A stretch of 64,000 nucleotides of DNA from Paracoccus salipaludis (GTDB taxonomy: Bacteria; Pseudomonadota; Alphaproteobacteria; Rhodobacterales; Rhodobacteraceae): NCBI RefSeq assembly GCF_002287065.1, contig NZ_NSJZ01000012.1:1-64000 (forward strand). Reading direction: 5' to 3'. Each line of letters opens with the position of its first letter. Within the stretch, counting starts at the first letter, position 1. Under the pieces are notes generated by a model, which saw only the letters and a list, made by a program, of their open reading frames with translations, was not told the origin of the DNA and searched no databases. Shown one piece after another: positions 53,849 through 62,942 of the stretch. The position numbers and the translations under genes were made by a program.

Positions 53849-55332
53849 TGCTGGACGTGGTGCCGTTCCAGGTTGCCGAAGCGGGTAAAGCGGCCCTCGA
53901 AGCTGAGTTCCACCGAGCCGATGGGCCCGTGGCGCTGCTTGCCGATGATGACCTCGGCCTTGCCGTGGACCTGCTCCATCAGCTTCTGCCAGTCCGCCAT
54001 CTTGTCGAGGTCGTGGTCGGACGGCTTCTCGCGCTCGCGGTAATATTCCTCGCGGAAGACGAACATCACGATGTCGGCGTCCTGCTCGATCGAGCCGGAC
54101 TCGCGCAGGTCGGAAAGCTGCGGGCGCTTGTCCTCGCGGCTTTCGACCTGGCGGCTCAGCTGCGACAGAGCGATTACCGGGATGTTCAGCTCCTTGGCGA
54201 TGGCCTTGAGCCCCTGGGTGATCTCGCTCACCTCGTTGACGCGGCTGTCCTTGGCCGAGGCCGCGCGCAGAAGCTGCAGGTAGTCCACGATCAGCAGGTC
54301 AAGACCCATGGTCCGCTTCAGCTTGCGGGCGCGGGCGGCAAGCTGGTTGATCGGCAGCGCGGGCGTGTCGTCGATGTAAAGCGGGCAGTTCTGAAGCGCA
54401 TGGGCGGCTTCCACGAAGCGGCGGAACTCCTCTTCGGACAGCTCGCCCCGGCGGATCAGCTCGCTCGGCACCTCGGCGGCTTCCGAGAGAATTCGCGCGG
54501 CCAACTGCTCGGCCGACATTTCCAGCGAGAAGAAGCCGACGACGCCGCCGTCCACCGTGCCCCGGCTGCCGTCGGGCAGGTCGCCCATCCGGTGCGCCTT
54601 GGCGACGTTGAAGGCGATGTTGGTGGCCAGCGAGGTCTTTCCCATCGAGGGGCGCCCGGCCAGGATCAGCAGGTCCGACTTGTTGAGGCCGCCCAGCTTG
54701 GCGTCGAGGTCGATCAGCCCGGTCGAGATCCCCGACAGCTTGCCGCCGCGCTGATAGGCGGCATTGGCGGTTTCCACGGCGCCCGTCACCGCCTGCAGGA
54801 AGGACTGGAAGCCGCGCTCGGCCACGCCCTGCTCACCCAGCTTGTACAGCGTCTGCTCGGCCGTCTTGATCTGGTCCTCGGCGTCGTCGTCGATGGCGAC
54901 GGTCGCGGCGCGGGCCGAGATTTCCTGCCCCAGCGCGATCAGTTCGCGCCGCAGGGCGAATTCGCGGATCATCCGGGCATAGTCGCGCGCGGCATAGGAG
55001 GAAACGGCGGCGCCCGCGAGGCGCGCCAGATAGGCGGGGCCGCCCAGTTCCTTGAGCCCCGCGTCATGTTCCATGAAGGCCTTGATCGTCACCGGGCTGG
55101 CCAGCGCGTTCCGCACGATGCGCTCGGAACACAGCTCGAAGATGCGGCGGTGGACGGGATCGTAGAAATGCTCGGCCCGGATCAGGCGGGTGATCGAGTC
55201 GAACACGTCGTTGTTGGTCAGCAGCGCGCCCAGAAGCTGCTGTTCGGCCTCGATCGAGAAGGGCACTGAAGGGGTATCGGACTCCTCGGCGGCCGCCGTG
55301 GGGCGGGGCGCGAGCGCGCGAAGCTCGTTCAT
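53839..55332 (-). CDS. dnaB: Replicative DNA helicase DnaB
   Basis: A 497-residue hexameric helicase of the replication fork. The N-terminal domain (about 20-125) binds DnaG primase; a linker leads to the RecA-like motor with Walker A GRPSMGKTS (226-234), FFSLEMS, Walker B LLIVDYLQL and the late LSDLRESGSIEQDAD. Two perfect DnaA boxes and a third weaker one lie 99-140 nt upstream on the same side (55431-55470), suggesting DnaA influence on its expression. It overlaps the DUF486 gene downstream. Confidence 0.96.
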   Translation of the reverse strand: MNELRALAPRPTAAAEESDTPSVPFSIEAEQQLLGALLTNNDVFDSITRLIRAEHFYDPVHRRIFELCSERIVRNALASPVTIKAFMEHDAGLKELGGPAYLARLAGAAVSSYAARDYARMIREFALRRELIALGQEISARAATVAIDDDAEDQIKTAEQTLYKLGEQGVAERGFQSFLQAVTGAVETANAAYQRGGKLSGISTGLIDLDAKLGGLNKSDLLILAGRPSMGKTSLATNIAFNVAKAHRMGDLPDGSRGTVDGGVVGFFSLEMSAEQLAARILSEAAEVPSELIRRGELSEEEFRRFVEAAHALQNCPLYIDDTPALPINQLAARARKLKRTMGLDLLIVDYLQLLRAASAKDSRVNEVSEITQGLKAIAKELNIPVIALSQLSRQVESREDKRPQLSDLRESGSIEQDADIVMFVFREEYYREREKPSDHDLDKMADWQKLMEQVHGKAEVIIGKQRHGPIGSVELSFEGRFTRFGNLERHHVQQWG

Positions 55333-55430
55333 CTCATGTCCTCGACTCGGGTGCGCCGACTATCTCACGCCCGGGCGCGGCGGTCCACGATCACGCCCCG
55401 CGCGGGCGCGGGACGGATCGGTGGAAAGCC

Positions 55431-55458
55431 TGTGGATAAGGGGTGAACCTGTGGATAA
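55431..55458. promoter_or_regulatory. Two perfect DnaA boxes upstream of dnaB
   Basis: TGTGGATAA, the complement of TTATCCACA, occurs at 55431-55439 and 55450-55458 in the same orientation, 19 bp apart. A TGTGG half match follows at 55462. They lie in the 139-nt gap between the pyrE stop and the dnaB start. Confidence 0.75.
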
Positions 55459-55471
55459 CCCTGTGGTTCAA

Positions 55472-56140
55472 TCAGGGATGAGCCGCCTGCCACCCCCGCG
55501 GGTCGTTCAGGAAAGCCTCGACTTCAGAAAGGGTTGCCTGGTCGAAGGACCCCTGCGCTTTGGCTTCTTCCAGCACGTCCCACCACGTGCACAGGTGATG
55601 CAGCGTTACACCATGATCGCCCAGACGCTGCGTCGTCTCGGGAAAGATCCCGTAATAGAAGATCACCGCCGTATGGACGCAACTCGCCCCCGTTTCCCGG
55701 ATGGCATCCACGAAGGACAGCTTGGACCCGCCGTCGGTCGTCAGGTCCTCGACCAGCAGGACGCGCTGGCCTTCGCGCATCTCGCCCTCGATCCGGGCGT
55801 TGCGGCCGTAGCCCTTGGGCTTCTTGCGGACATAGGTCATGGGCAGGCCCAGCCGTTCCGCGACCAGCGCCGCGAAGGGAATGCCCGCCGTCTCGCCGCC
55901 CGCGATGTTGTCGAAGGCCTCGAAGCCCGCGTCGCGGCAGACGGTCGCCGCCATGAAGTCCATCAGCGTGCCCCGGATGCGGGGGTATGAGATCAGCTTG
56001 CGGCAGTCGATGTAGGTCGGCCCCTTCAGCCCCGAGGCATAGGTGAAGGGCTCGGCCGAGAAATGCACGGCCCTGATCTCCAGCAGCATCCGGGCCGAAA
56101 GGCGGGCGATCTCCTCGCGCGTGGGAAAGGTCAGGGTCAT
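55472..56140 (-). CDS. pyrE: Orotate phosphoribosyltransferase
   Basis: A 222-residue type I PRTase converting orotate and PRPP to OMP. The PRPP motif [13 protein letters not shown] is exact, and the flexible loop [17 protein letters not shown] carries the catalytic lysines. ATG 56140 overlaps the pyrC stop (ATGA), so the two pyrimidine enzymes are coupled. No attenuator-like leader was seen. Confidence 0.96.
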   Translation of the reverse strand: MTLTFPTREEIARLSARMLLEIRAVHFSAEPFTYASGLKGPTYIDCRKLISYPRIRGTLMDFMAATVCRDAGFEAFDNIAGGETAGIPFAALVAERLGLPMTYVRKKPKGYGRNARIEGEMREGQRVLLVEDLTTDGGSKLSFVDAIRETGASCVHTAVIFYYGIFPETTQRLGDHGVTLHHLCTWWDVLEEAKAQGSFDQATLSEVEAFLNDPRGWQAAHP

Positions 56141-57189
56141 GCGTCGGTCTCGATATGCCAGAACAGGGGAAAGCCGGGGTCGAAGACGGTCACAGTCTCG
56201 CCCCCCGCCTCGATGCGGTCGGGGAAGACGGCGGGCTCGTCGCGGCGGACAAGGCGGATGTGGTCCGCGTTGGGGGGCAGGCGGTAGAAGGCGGGGCCGT
56301 TCAGGCTGGTGAAGCCTTCCAGTCTGTCCAGCGCATCCGCCTCCTCGAAGACATTGGCGCAGATGGACAGCCAGTTCGGCGCGGTGAAGCAGCCCGCGCA
56401 GCCGCAGGCGCTTTCCTTGGCCCGGTCGGGGTGCGGCGCGCTGTCGGTGCCGGAAAAGAACCGCGGGTCGCCCGAGGTGGCGGCCTCGACCAGCGCCAGC
56501 CGGTGCGATTCGCGCTTGGCGACCGGCAGGCAGTAGTAATGCGGCCGGATCCCCCCCGCGAGGATGTGGTTGCGGTTGATGACGAGGTGGTGCGTCGTGA
56601 TCGTGGCGCCGATGTCGCCGCCGGCGCGGACGTAATCGACGCCGTCCTTTGTCGTCACATGCTCCATCACCACGCGCAGGCCAGGCGTCGCGCGGCGGAT
56701 CGGGTCCAGCACGCGGTCGATGAAGACGGCCTCGCGGTCGAAGATGTCTACGGAAGGGTCCGTCACCTCGCCGTGAACGCACAGCGGGATGCCCGCCTCG
56801 GCCATCGCCTCGAACACCGGGCGCACGCGGTCGAAGTCGCGCACGCCGCTGGCCGAGTTGGTGGTCGCGCCCGCCGGATACAGCTTGACGGCCGCGATGA
56901 TGCCGGCCCCGTGGGCGGCCAGGACGTCGGCCGGATCGGTGGTCTCGGTCAGATACAGCGTCATCAGGGGACGCAACGTCGCGTTTTCCGGCAGTGCGGC
57001 CAGGATGCGGGCGCGGTATTCTGCCGCATGCGTCCCTGTCACCACCGGAGGAACGAGGTTGGGCATGATGATCGCCCGCCCCAGTCCGGCGGACCAGGGG
57101 GCCACGGCCGCCAGCATCTGCTGGTCGCGCAGGTGAAGATGCCAGTCATCCGGACGGCGCAGTCGCAAGAAGTTGTCCATGGCCTGCAT
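56137..57189 (-). CDS. pyrC: Dihydroorotase
   Basis: A 350-residue class II dihydroorotase (E. coli PyrC type). The metal site begins with HLHLRD (His17, His19); the carboxylated lysine lies in [12 protein letters not shown] and the final Asp in FSGTDSAPH. It closes the dihydroorotate ring in the cytoplasm, one step before the dehydrogenase. ATG 57189 or ATG 57180 can serve as start. TATAAT at 57191 on the opposite strand has no matching -35. Confidence 0.95.
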   Translation of the reverse strand: MQAMDNFLRLRRPDDWHLHLRDQQMLAAVAPWSAGLGRAIIMPNLVPPVVTGTHAAEYRARILAALPENATLRPLMTLYLTETTDPADVLAAHGAGIIAAVKLYPAGATTNSASGVRDFDRVRPVFEAMAEAGIPLCVHGEVTDPSVDIFDREAVFIDRVLDPIRRATPGLRVVMEHVTTKDGVDYVRAGGDIGATITTHHLVINRNHILAGGIRPHYYCLPVAKRESHRLALVEAATSGDPRFFSGTDSAPHPDRAKESACGCAGCFTAPNWLSICANVFEEADALDRLEGFTSLNGPAFYRLPPNADHIRLVRRDEPAVFPDRIEAGGETVTVFDPGFPLFWHIETDA

Positions 57190-57319
57190 CTATAATGAAC
57201 CGTATGGCGTTAGCCAGAAGCCCGGCGGCGCCCGATTGCAGTCCGTGCAACCGCGCGCAGCCTTCGCCGTTCAGGGTGATCCTGGCTGACACGACGTTTA
57301 TCGTGAAAGGATATCGCGG

Positions 57320-57622
57320 ATGAATATGATGATCGCACCCTACGCGCCCTCGATGCGGCTTTGGGGAGACATGATGCGCATGGGGATCGAGGCTCAGTTC
57401 ATCATGACCCTGCGCACGGCGGGGATGCTGGGGATGCTGCCGCATGGCAAGGACGAGAACCTGCTGATGGTCACCGAAAAGGCCGATGCCTGCCGGGAAT
57501 CGATGAGCGCGGCGTTCCGTTCGGCCGCGCGCGGCGCGCGTGCCGACCAGATCCTCGCGGCGGCGCTGAAGCCTTACGGGCGCCGGACGCGCGCCAATGC
57601 CAAGCGGCTGGGGCGCGGCTGA
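57320..57622 (+). CDS. Small conserved Rhodobacteraceae protein of unknown function
   Basis: A 100-residue protein, Met-rich at the start (MNMMIAPYAPSMRLWGDMMRMGIEAQFIMTLRTAGMLGM), with a basic C-terminus (PYGRRTRANAKRLGRG). The ENLLMVTEKADACRESMSAAFRSAARGARADQILAAAL segment is a predicted helix. Similar Rhodobacterales proteins are sometimes labelled antifreeze protein, without evidence; I would not adopt that name. AAAGGA lies 9 nt before ATG 57320. The gene is divergent from pyrC and convergent with gap, sharing the terminator at 57693. Confidence 0.7.
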   Translation: MNMMIAPYAPSMRLWGDMMRMGIEAQFIMTLRTAGMLGMLPHGKDENLLMVTEKADACRESMSAAFRSAARGARADQILAAALKPYGRRTRANAKRLGRG

Positions 57623-57692
57623 GCCACCGGCCCCGGCGCATCGCGCCGGGATGATGCCGTGCCGGCCGCCACGACCGGGGCCGCCGCAATGA

Positions 57693-57718
57693 AAAGGCCC
57701 GGCAGTTGCCGGGCCTTT
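57693..57718. terminator. Bidirectional terminator between gap and the 57320 gene
   Basis: 11-bp stem AAAGGCCCGGC / GCCGGGCCTTT (57693-57703 and 57708-57718) with loop AGTT. A run of A before and T after makes it functional on both strands, 21 nt after the gap stop. Confidence 0.9.
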
Positions 57719-57738
57719 CGTTCATTCCGCGGGCGATC

Positions 57739-58758
57739 TCAGATCAGCTTGCCCATGGCGACCGCGGTGTCCGACATGCGGTTCGAGAAGCCCCACTCGT
57801 TGTCGTACCAGGACAGGATGCGGACCAGCTTGCCCTCCATCACCTTGGTCTGGTCCATGTGGAAGACCGAGGAATGCGGGTCGTGGTTGAAGTCGGACGA
57901 GACCAGCTTCTCCTCGGTGTAGCCGAGGATGCCCTTGAGCTTGCCGTTCGCGGCTTCCTTGATCGCGGCGTTGATTTCCTCGACCGAGGTGTCGCGGGCG
58001 GCTTCGAACACCAGGTCCACGACCGAGACGTTCGGGGTCGGCACGCGGATCGACACGCCGTCCAGCTTGCCCTTGAGGTTCGGCAGCACCAAGCCTACGG
58101 CCTTGGCCGCACCCGTCGAGGTCGGGATCATCGACAGCGCCGCGGCGCGGGCGCGGTACAGATCCTTGTGCATCGTGTCCAGCGTCGGCTGGTCGCCGGT
58201 GTAGCTGTGGATCGTGGTCATGAAGCCGCGGGTGATGCCCACCGCCTCGTTCAGGACGTAAGCCACGGGCGCGAGGCAGTTCGTCGTGCAGGAGGCGTTC
58301 GAGACGACGTGATCCCCGGATTCCAGCGTTTCGTGGTTCACGCCGTAGACGATCGTCTTCAGCGCGCGGTCAGTGGACCATTCGCCCGACACGGGGGCCG
58401 AGACCAGCACGCGCTTCGAGCCGTTTTCCAGGTGGATCTTGGCCTTCTGCCCGTCGGTGAAGATGCCGGTGCATTCCAGCGCCACGTCCACGTCGCCCCA
58501 CGGCAGCTTGGCCGGGTCACGCTCGGCGGTGACGCGGATGGGGCCGCGGCCGACGTCGATGCTGTCGGCGGTGGTCGTCACCTGCGCCGGGAAGCGGCCG
58601 TGGACCGAGTCGTAGCGCAGCAGGTGCGCGTTGGTTTCCACCGGCCCGAGGTCGTTGATGGCCACCACCTCGATATCGGTGCGGCCCGATTCAACGATCG
58701 CCCGCAACACGTTCCGTCCGATCCGGCCAAAGCCGTTGATCGCTACCTTGACAGCCAT
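57739..58758 (-). CDS. gap: Type I glyceraldehyde-3-phosphate dehydrogenase
   Basis: A 339-residue NAD(P)-dependent enzyme of the lower Embden-Meyerhof and Calvin routes. The NAD fold opens with [14 protein letters not shown]; the catalytic Cys157 lies in [12 protein letters not shown] and the C-terminal [12 protein letters not shown] is intact. ATG 58758 has GGAGGT upstream; a longer frame from 58770 is not needed. Cofactor preference is not clear from the sequence. A 47-residue gene precedes it on the same strand. Confidence 0.96.
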   Translation of the reverse strand: MAVKVAINGFGRIGRNVLRAIVESGRTDIEVVAINDLGPVETNAHLLRYDSVHGRFPAQVTTTADSIDVGRGPIRVTAERDPAKLPWGDVDVALECTGIFTDGQKAKIHLENGSKRVLVSAPVSGEWSTDRALKTIVYGVNHETLESGDHVVSNASCTTNCLAPVAYVLNEAVGITRGFMTTIHSYTGDQPTLDTMHKDLYRARAAALSMIPTSTGAAKAVGLVLPNLKGKLDGVSIRVPTPNVSVVDLVFEAARDTSVEEINAAIKEAANGKLKGILGYTEEKLVSSDFNHDPHSSVFHMDQTKVMEGKLVRILSWYDNEWGFSNRMSDTAVAMGKLI

Positions 58759-58866
58759 GAATACCTCCAACCGCTTGTCTGCGCGCGGACGGAATGCCCA
58801 AAATGGCCGGGAAATGCAATCATGCGACCGCGCGCATTGTTTCCGTGGCCGGGCTGCGGCGGAGGC

Positions 58867-59010
58867 TCAGCGCCAGAAGCTGACCCATTCCACGAAATGC
58901 AGCATCTGCCGGCCGAACAGCAGCGGCAGGCCCCAGTGCAGGACCATGCCATCCAGCACGAAAAGGCCGACGATCAGCAGCGCCAGAACGAGCGCGATCT
59001 TGTTGGTCAT
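58867..59010 (-). CDS. Small membrane protein upstream of gap
   Basis: A 47-residue frame: ATG at 59010, TGA at 58869-58867. It reads as one hydrophobic helix (IALVLALLIVGLFVLDGMVLH) and a short tail ending EWVSFWR. GGGGCAG lies before the start. Similar short proteins with a terminal (I/V)(S/A)FWR occur near gap in Rhodobacteraceae, so I regard it as real. The function is unknown; a membrane anchor or regulator role would be a guess. gap follows 108 nt downstream. Confidence 0.65.
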   Translation of the reverse strand: MTNKIALVLALLIVGLFVLDGMVLHWGLPLLFGRQMLHFVEWVSFWR

Positions 59011-59123
59011 ATCTGCCCCGGAACGATGCGCCTTCTCTTAGTCGCGGGCGCGCGCGGCGTGCAAGTCCGCGCACGGCGGCGCTTCATCCCACCGCGCCAT
59101 CTGCGCGCCTTGCGGCCCCTCCG

Positions 59124-60158
59124 TCACCCGGCCGGCGCGGCGCTGTCCAGTTCCTCCTCCTCGACCAGCAGGAACAGCTCTCCCGCCTGCTCCATCCGCC
59201 GGATGGCGGCGACGACCGCGTTCATCGCTTCTTCGGCGTCCTTGGCGGTGACCTTGCCGATCGTTTCCATTTCTTCACGCATGCTGTCGGCCAGGCGCGA
59301 ACTGAGGCCGGACAGCAGGAACCCGACCGTGGGGGCGTTGTCGCCGGCGGCCCCGGCCAGGGCGCGGGTGATGGTCACCGCGTCCACCTCGCGCATGATG
59401 CGGGGGACGTCGCGGGGGTCGATGCGGCGGGGGATGTTGGCCCAGGTGAAAATGGTCTTGCGCACCCGCCCGGCGAAATCGGCGTCGTCCTGATCCAGTC
59501 CCGTCAGCACCGCGTCGCGCGTGAGGGCGGGGGCGAAGTTCAGGATCGCGCCGACCTTCTCGACGGGCTGCCCCTCGATCGCGGGCTGGGGGCGGGCATC
59601 GATGGCGCGGATCAGGGCAAGGCCGATGCGGCGCAGGGCAGGGGCCTCGATCCCTGCGGTCAGCGACATCGCATAGGCGATCTGGCGCGCCAGACCGGCG
59701 TCCAGCAGCCCGAAAACCTCGGAGGCGCGGGCGACGGGCAGGCGGGTGAACATGACCGCCGCGACCTCGACCGCCTCGGTCCGCGCGACCTCGGCCAGTT
59801 GCGCGGGTGGCATGGCGGCGATTCGGTCCCAGGGGTCCGTGATGCCGTTCAGGGCCGCGAGCCTGCGCAGCCGGTTCGTCGTGTCCGCGGACAGGTGCGC
59901 GCCCAAGAAATCCAGCGTGCCGTCGATCGAGCCGGGGAAGGTCACCCCCACCGACTCGATCATGTCGCAGAACTCGGCGATGACTTCGTCGCAGGTGTCG
60001 CGGTCTACCAGCTCCATCCCCGCCATTTCCTGCGCCAGCAGCGCCTGCAACTCAGGCGGCAGGCGCGACAGGTCCAGCCCCGCCCCGTCGGCCAGCATCA
60101 CGCGCACCACCACCGCCGCCTTCTGCCGGGGCGAAAGCCCCGGTGCCGCCCTGAGCAT
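59124..60158 (-). CDS. FliG-like flagellar motor switch protein, orphan
   Basis: A 344-residue protein with FliG architecture: an N-terminal domain (LSPRQKAAVVVRVMLADG), a middle domain (LAEVARTEAVEVAAVMFTRLPVARASEVF) and a C-terminal charged-ridge domain (about 240-335, with RIDPRDVPRIMREVD and LSSRLADSMREEME). In FliG this protein couples stator force to rotor rotation. No other flagellar gene is in the window, and Paracoccus-like relatives are often non-motile. The family call is fair; a flagellar function in this strain is uncertain. Confidence 0.8.
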   Translation of the reverse strand: MLRAAPGLSPRQKAAVVVRVMLADGAGLDLSRLPPELQALLAQEMAGMELVDRDTCDEVIAEFCDMIESVGVTFPGSIDGTLDFLGAHLSADTTNRLRRLAALNGITDPWDRIAAMPPAQLAEVARTEAVEVAAVMFTRLPVARASEVFGLLDAGLARQIAYAMSLTAGIEAPALRRIGLALIRAIDARPQPAIEGQPVEKVGAILNFAPALTRDAVLTGLDQDDADFAGRVRKTIFTWANIPRRIDPRDVPRIMREVDAVTITRALAGAAGDNAPTVGFLLSGLSSRLADSMREEMETIGKVTAKDAEEAMNAVVAAIRRMEQAGELFLLVEEEELDSAAPAG

Positions 60159-60227
60159 CCGCGCCCCCCTGAGTCGAACCCTTGGGGAACAGCCTGCCAG
60201 AGCGGCCTTAATCTTCGGTGAACGGCC

Positions 60228-61535
60228 TCACGCCGCGCCGAAGACCCGGCGGAAGATCGTGTCGACGTGCTTCGTGTGATAGCCGAGGTCGAACTTTTCC
60301 TCGATTTCGGCGGGCGACAGCGTCGCCGTCACCTCGGGGTCGGCCAGCAGTTCCTGCCGGAAATCGGCGCCCTGTTCCCAGACCTTCATGGCATTGCGCT
60401 GGACCAGGCGGTAAGCGTCCTCGCGCGACACGCCCGCCTGCGTCAGCGCCAGCAGCACGCGCTGGGACATCACCAGCCCCTTGAATTTGTTCATGTTCTT
60501 CAGCATGTTCTCGGGGTAGGTCACCAGCTTCTCGATCACGCCCGCCAGCCGGTTCAGGGCAAAGTCCAGCGTGATCGTGGCGTCCGGCCCGATGCCGCGT
60601 TCGACCGAGGAATGGCTGATGTCGCGTTCGTGCCAGAGGGCCACGTTCTCCATCGCGGGGACCACGGCCATGCGGACAAGGCGGGCAAGGCCCGTCAGGT
60701 TTTCCGTCAGCACCGGGTTGCGCTTGTGGGGCATGGCCGACGAGCCCTTCTGGCCCGGCGAGAAATATTCCTCGGCCTCCAGCACCTCGGTCCGCTGCAT
60801 GTGGCGGATCTCGATGGCGATGTTCTCGATCGAGCTGGCGATCACGCCCAGCGTGGCGAAGAACATCGCGTGGCGGTCGCGGGGGATGACCTGCGTGCTG
60901 ATCGGCTCGGGGCGCAGGCCCATCATGCGGCAGACATGTTCCTCGACGGCCGGGTCGATGTTGGCGAAGGTGCCGACCGCGCCCGAGATCGCGCCGGTGG
61001 CGACTTCCTCGCGGGCGCGCTCCAGCCGCTCGCGGCCGCGCGCCATTTCGGCGTAGAAGCGGGCGAAGGTCAGGCCCATGGTGGTCGGCTCGGCATGAAT
61101 GCCGTGGCTGCGGCCGATGCGGACAGTGTCCTTGTGCTCGAACGCGCGGGTCTTCAGGGCGGCCAGGACGCGGTCCATGTCGGCCAGCAGGATATCGGCG
61201 GCGCGCACAAGCTGGACGTTCAGCGTGGTGTCCAGCACGTCGGACGAGGTCATGCCCTGGTGGACGAAGCGGGCTTCCTCGGCGCCGATATGCTCGGCCA
61301 GGTGCGTCAGGAAGGCGATCACGTCGTGCTTGGTGACGGCCTCGATCTCGTCGATGCGGGCGACGTCGAATTCGACGTCCTTCGCCTTCCACACGGCCTC
61401 GGCATTCTCGCGCGGGATCACGCCCAGGTCGGCCTGGGCGTCGCAGGCATGGGCCTCGATCTCGTACCAGATGCGGAACTTGGTTTCGGGCGACCAGATG
61501 GCCACCATCTCGGGGCGGGAATAGCGGGGGATCAT
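60228..61535 (-). CDS. purB: Adenylosuccinate lyase
   Basis: A 435-residue fumarase/[20 protein letters not shown] enzyme acting twice in purine synthesis (SAICAR and adenylosuccinate cleavage). The signature GSSAMPHKRNP, the TSSDVLDT segment and the GRSHGIHAEPT catalytic histidine region are all exact. ATG 61535 gives the typical MIPRYSRPEM opening. It lies 69 nt upstream of the fliG-like gene, and 103 nt separate it from the dehydrogenase gene. Confidence 0.96.
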   Translation of the reverse strand: MIPRYSRPEMVAIWSPETKFRIWYEIEAHACDAQADLGVIPRENAEAVWKAKDVEFDVARIDEIEAVTKHDVIAFLTHLAEHIGAEEARFVHQGMTSSDVLDTTLNVQLVRAADILLADMDRVLAALKTRAFEHKDTVRIGRSHGIHAEPTTMGLTFARFYAEMARGRERLERAREEVATGAISGAVGTFANIDPAVEEHVCRMMGLRPEPISTQVIPRDRHAMFFATLGVIASSIENIAIEIRHMQRTEVLEAEEYFSPGQKGSSAMPHKRNPVLTENLTGLARLVRMAVVPAMENVALWHERDISHSSVERGIGPDATITLDFALNRLAGVIEKLVTYPENMLKNMNKFKGLVMSQRVLLALTQAGVSREDAYRLVQRNAMKVWEQGADFRQELLADPEVTATLSPAEIEEKFDLGYHTKHVDTIFRRVFGAA

Positions 61536-61604
61536 GGCGGGCCTTCCGTGGGGTGGCGTTCGCCCGCCTCTTAGAACCCCCCGCGCCGGCAGTGCAACCG
61601 AATC

Positions 61605-61627
61605 GGGCCGGCCGCGCGGGCCGGCCC
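61605..61627 (-). terminator. Hairpin after the alcohol dehydrogenase gene
   Basis: 9-bp stem GGGCCGGCC (61605-61613) / GGCCGGCCC (61619-61627) with loop GCGCG, 11 nt past the dehydrogenase stop. No T run follows on the minus strand, so termination is only probable. Confidence 0.5.
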
Positions 61628-61638
61628 CCGTCAGTCGA

Positions 61639-62808
61639 TCAGGGAGTCATCACGCATTTGGTGAACTCGGAGCGGTTGTCGCGGAAGTTCCTGTAGAACT
61701 CCGGCCCGTCTTCCAGCGTGCCGCGGTGGCTGATGATGGTGCTGGGGTCGATCTCGCCCGCCTCGATGCGCTTGAGCAGGCGCTCCATGTAGGCGCGGGT
61801 ATTGGTCTGGCCACCGCGCATCATCAGGCCCTTGCCGAAGGCGGCGCCGATGGGGAACTTGTCGACAAAGCCCGCATAAACGCCCGGGATCGAGACCGCG
61901 CCGCCCTTGCGGCAGCACATGATCGCGTCCCGCAGGGCGTTCGGGCGGTCGGATTCCAGCATCATCGCGGTCTTGGCCTTGTCGTAGATGTTGCCGATGA
62001 CCGAGGCGCCGTGCGCTTCCAGCCCCACTGCGTCGATGCAGCGGTTGGGCAGCTTGCCGCCGGTCAGGTCCAGCAGGCGTTCATAGCTGTCTTCCTTGGA
62101 CAGGTTGATCGTTTCGGCCCCCGCCTGGCGGGCAAGCTCCAGCCGCCCTTCCTCGAAGTCGAGCGAGAACACCCGCTCGGCCCCCAGCAGGAAGGCCGAG
62201 CGGATGGCGAACTGCCCCACAGGACCCGCGCCCCAGACCGCGACCATGTCGCCGGGACCGGTGCCGACCTGTTCCACCGCCTGGTAGCCGGTCGGGAAGA
62301 TGTCGGTCAGAAACAGCACCTTCTCGTCGGGAAGGCTTTCCGAGACCGCGACCAGCCCCACGTCGGCATGCGGCACGCGCACGTATTCCGCCTGACCGCC
62401 CGCGTAGCCGCCGAACAGGTGCGAATAGCCGAACATCCCGCCGGGCGACTGGCCATACAGCGGCTCGACCTTCTCGTGGTCCGGGTTGGTGTTGTCGCAA
62501 AGCGAGAAGGCGTCCATGCGGCAGTAGGCGCAATGTCCGCAGGCGATGTTGAATGGCACCAGCACACGGTCGCCGGTCTTGAACTTGGTCACGCCCGAGC
62601 CGACGGCGACGATCTCGCCCATGAACTCGTGGCCAAGGACATCGCCCTTGCGCATCTCGGGGATGAAGCCGTCGTAGAGATGCAGGTCCGACCCGCAGAT
62701 CGCGGTCGAGGTGACCTTCAGGACGATGTCGCCCGGCTCCTCGATGGTCGGGTCGTCGACATTGTCCACCTGAACCTTGCCGGTGCCCTGAAAGGTGATC
62801 GCGCGCAT
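61639..62808 (-). CDS. Zinc-dependent alcohol dehydrogenase (formaldehyde dehydrogenase-like)
   Basis: A 389-residue medium-chain dehydrogenase. Catalytic zinc ligands are Cys38, His60 and Glu61 (ICGSDLH, GHEFMGEIV); the structural zinc set is Cys90, Cys93, Cys96 and Cys104 (CGHCAYC...LC). NAD binding is at VWGAGPVGQF. The length and insertions near TNPDHEKVEPLYG fit the glutathione-independent formaldehyde dehydrogenase-like branch; the substrate is not proven. ATG 62808 has GGAGG upstream. It is followed by a hairpin and preceded by the glnA terminator, so it is a single-gene unit. Confidence 0.9.
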   Translation of the reverse strand: MRAITFQGTGKVQVDNVDDPTIEEPGDIVLKVTSTAICGSDLHLYDGFIPEMRKGDVLGHEFMGEIVAVGSGVTKFKTGDRVLVPFNIACGHCAYCRMDAFSLCDNTNPDHEKVEPLYGQSPGGMFGYSHLFGGYAGGQAEYVRVPHADVGLVAVSESLPDEKVLFLTDIFPTGYQAVEQVGTGPGDMVAVWGAGPVGQFAIRSAFLLGAERVFSLDFEEGRLELARQAGAETINLSKEDSYERLLDLTGGKLPNRCIDAVGLEAHGASVIGNIYDKAKTAMMLESDRPNALRDAIMCCRKGGAVSIPGVYAGFVDKFPIGAAFGKGLMMRGGQTNTRAYMERLLKRIEAGEIDPSTIISHRGTLEDGPEFYRNFRDNRSEFTKCVMTP

Positions 62809-62897
62809 ATGTGCCTCCAGCTGTTGTGCCAGCCAAACGGCGCGAAGGGCCGGGGCGTTCCGCCCGCGTCCGGCGCCACGGGCCTCGACCATGCGAA

Positions 62898-62922
62898 AAG
62901 GGCGCCCACGAGGGGCGCCCTT
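62898..62922 (-). terminator. Rho-independent terminator of glnA
   Basis: 10-bp stem AAGGGCGCCC / GGGCGCCCTT, read on the minus strand as AAGGGCGCCC-CTCGT-GGGCGCCCTT followed by TT, 21 nt after the glnA stop. Confidence 0.85.
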
Positions 62923-62942
62923 CCTGGCCGAGCCCGGGGGGA

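Noticed and set aside
57191-57196. Perfect TATAAT on the plus strand between pyrC and the 57320 gene
   Set aside because: No -35 hexamer at 16-18 nt upstream, and the upstream sequence is pyrC coding DNA.
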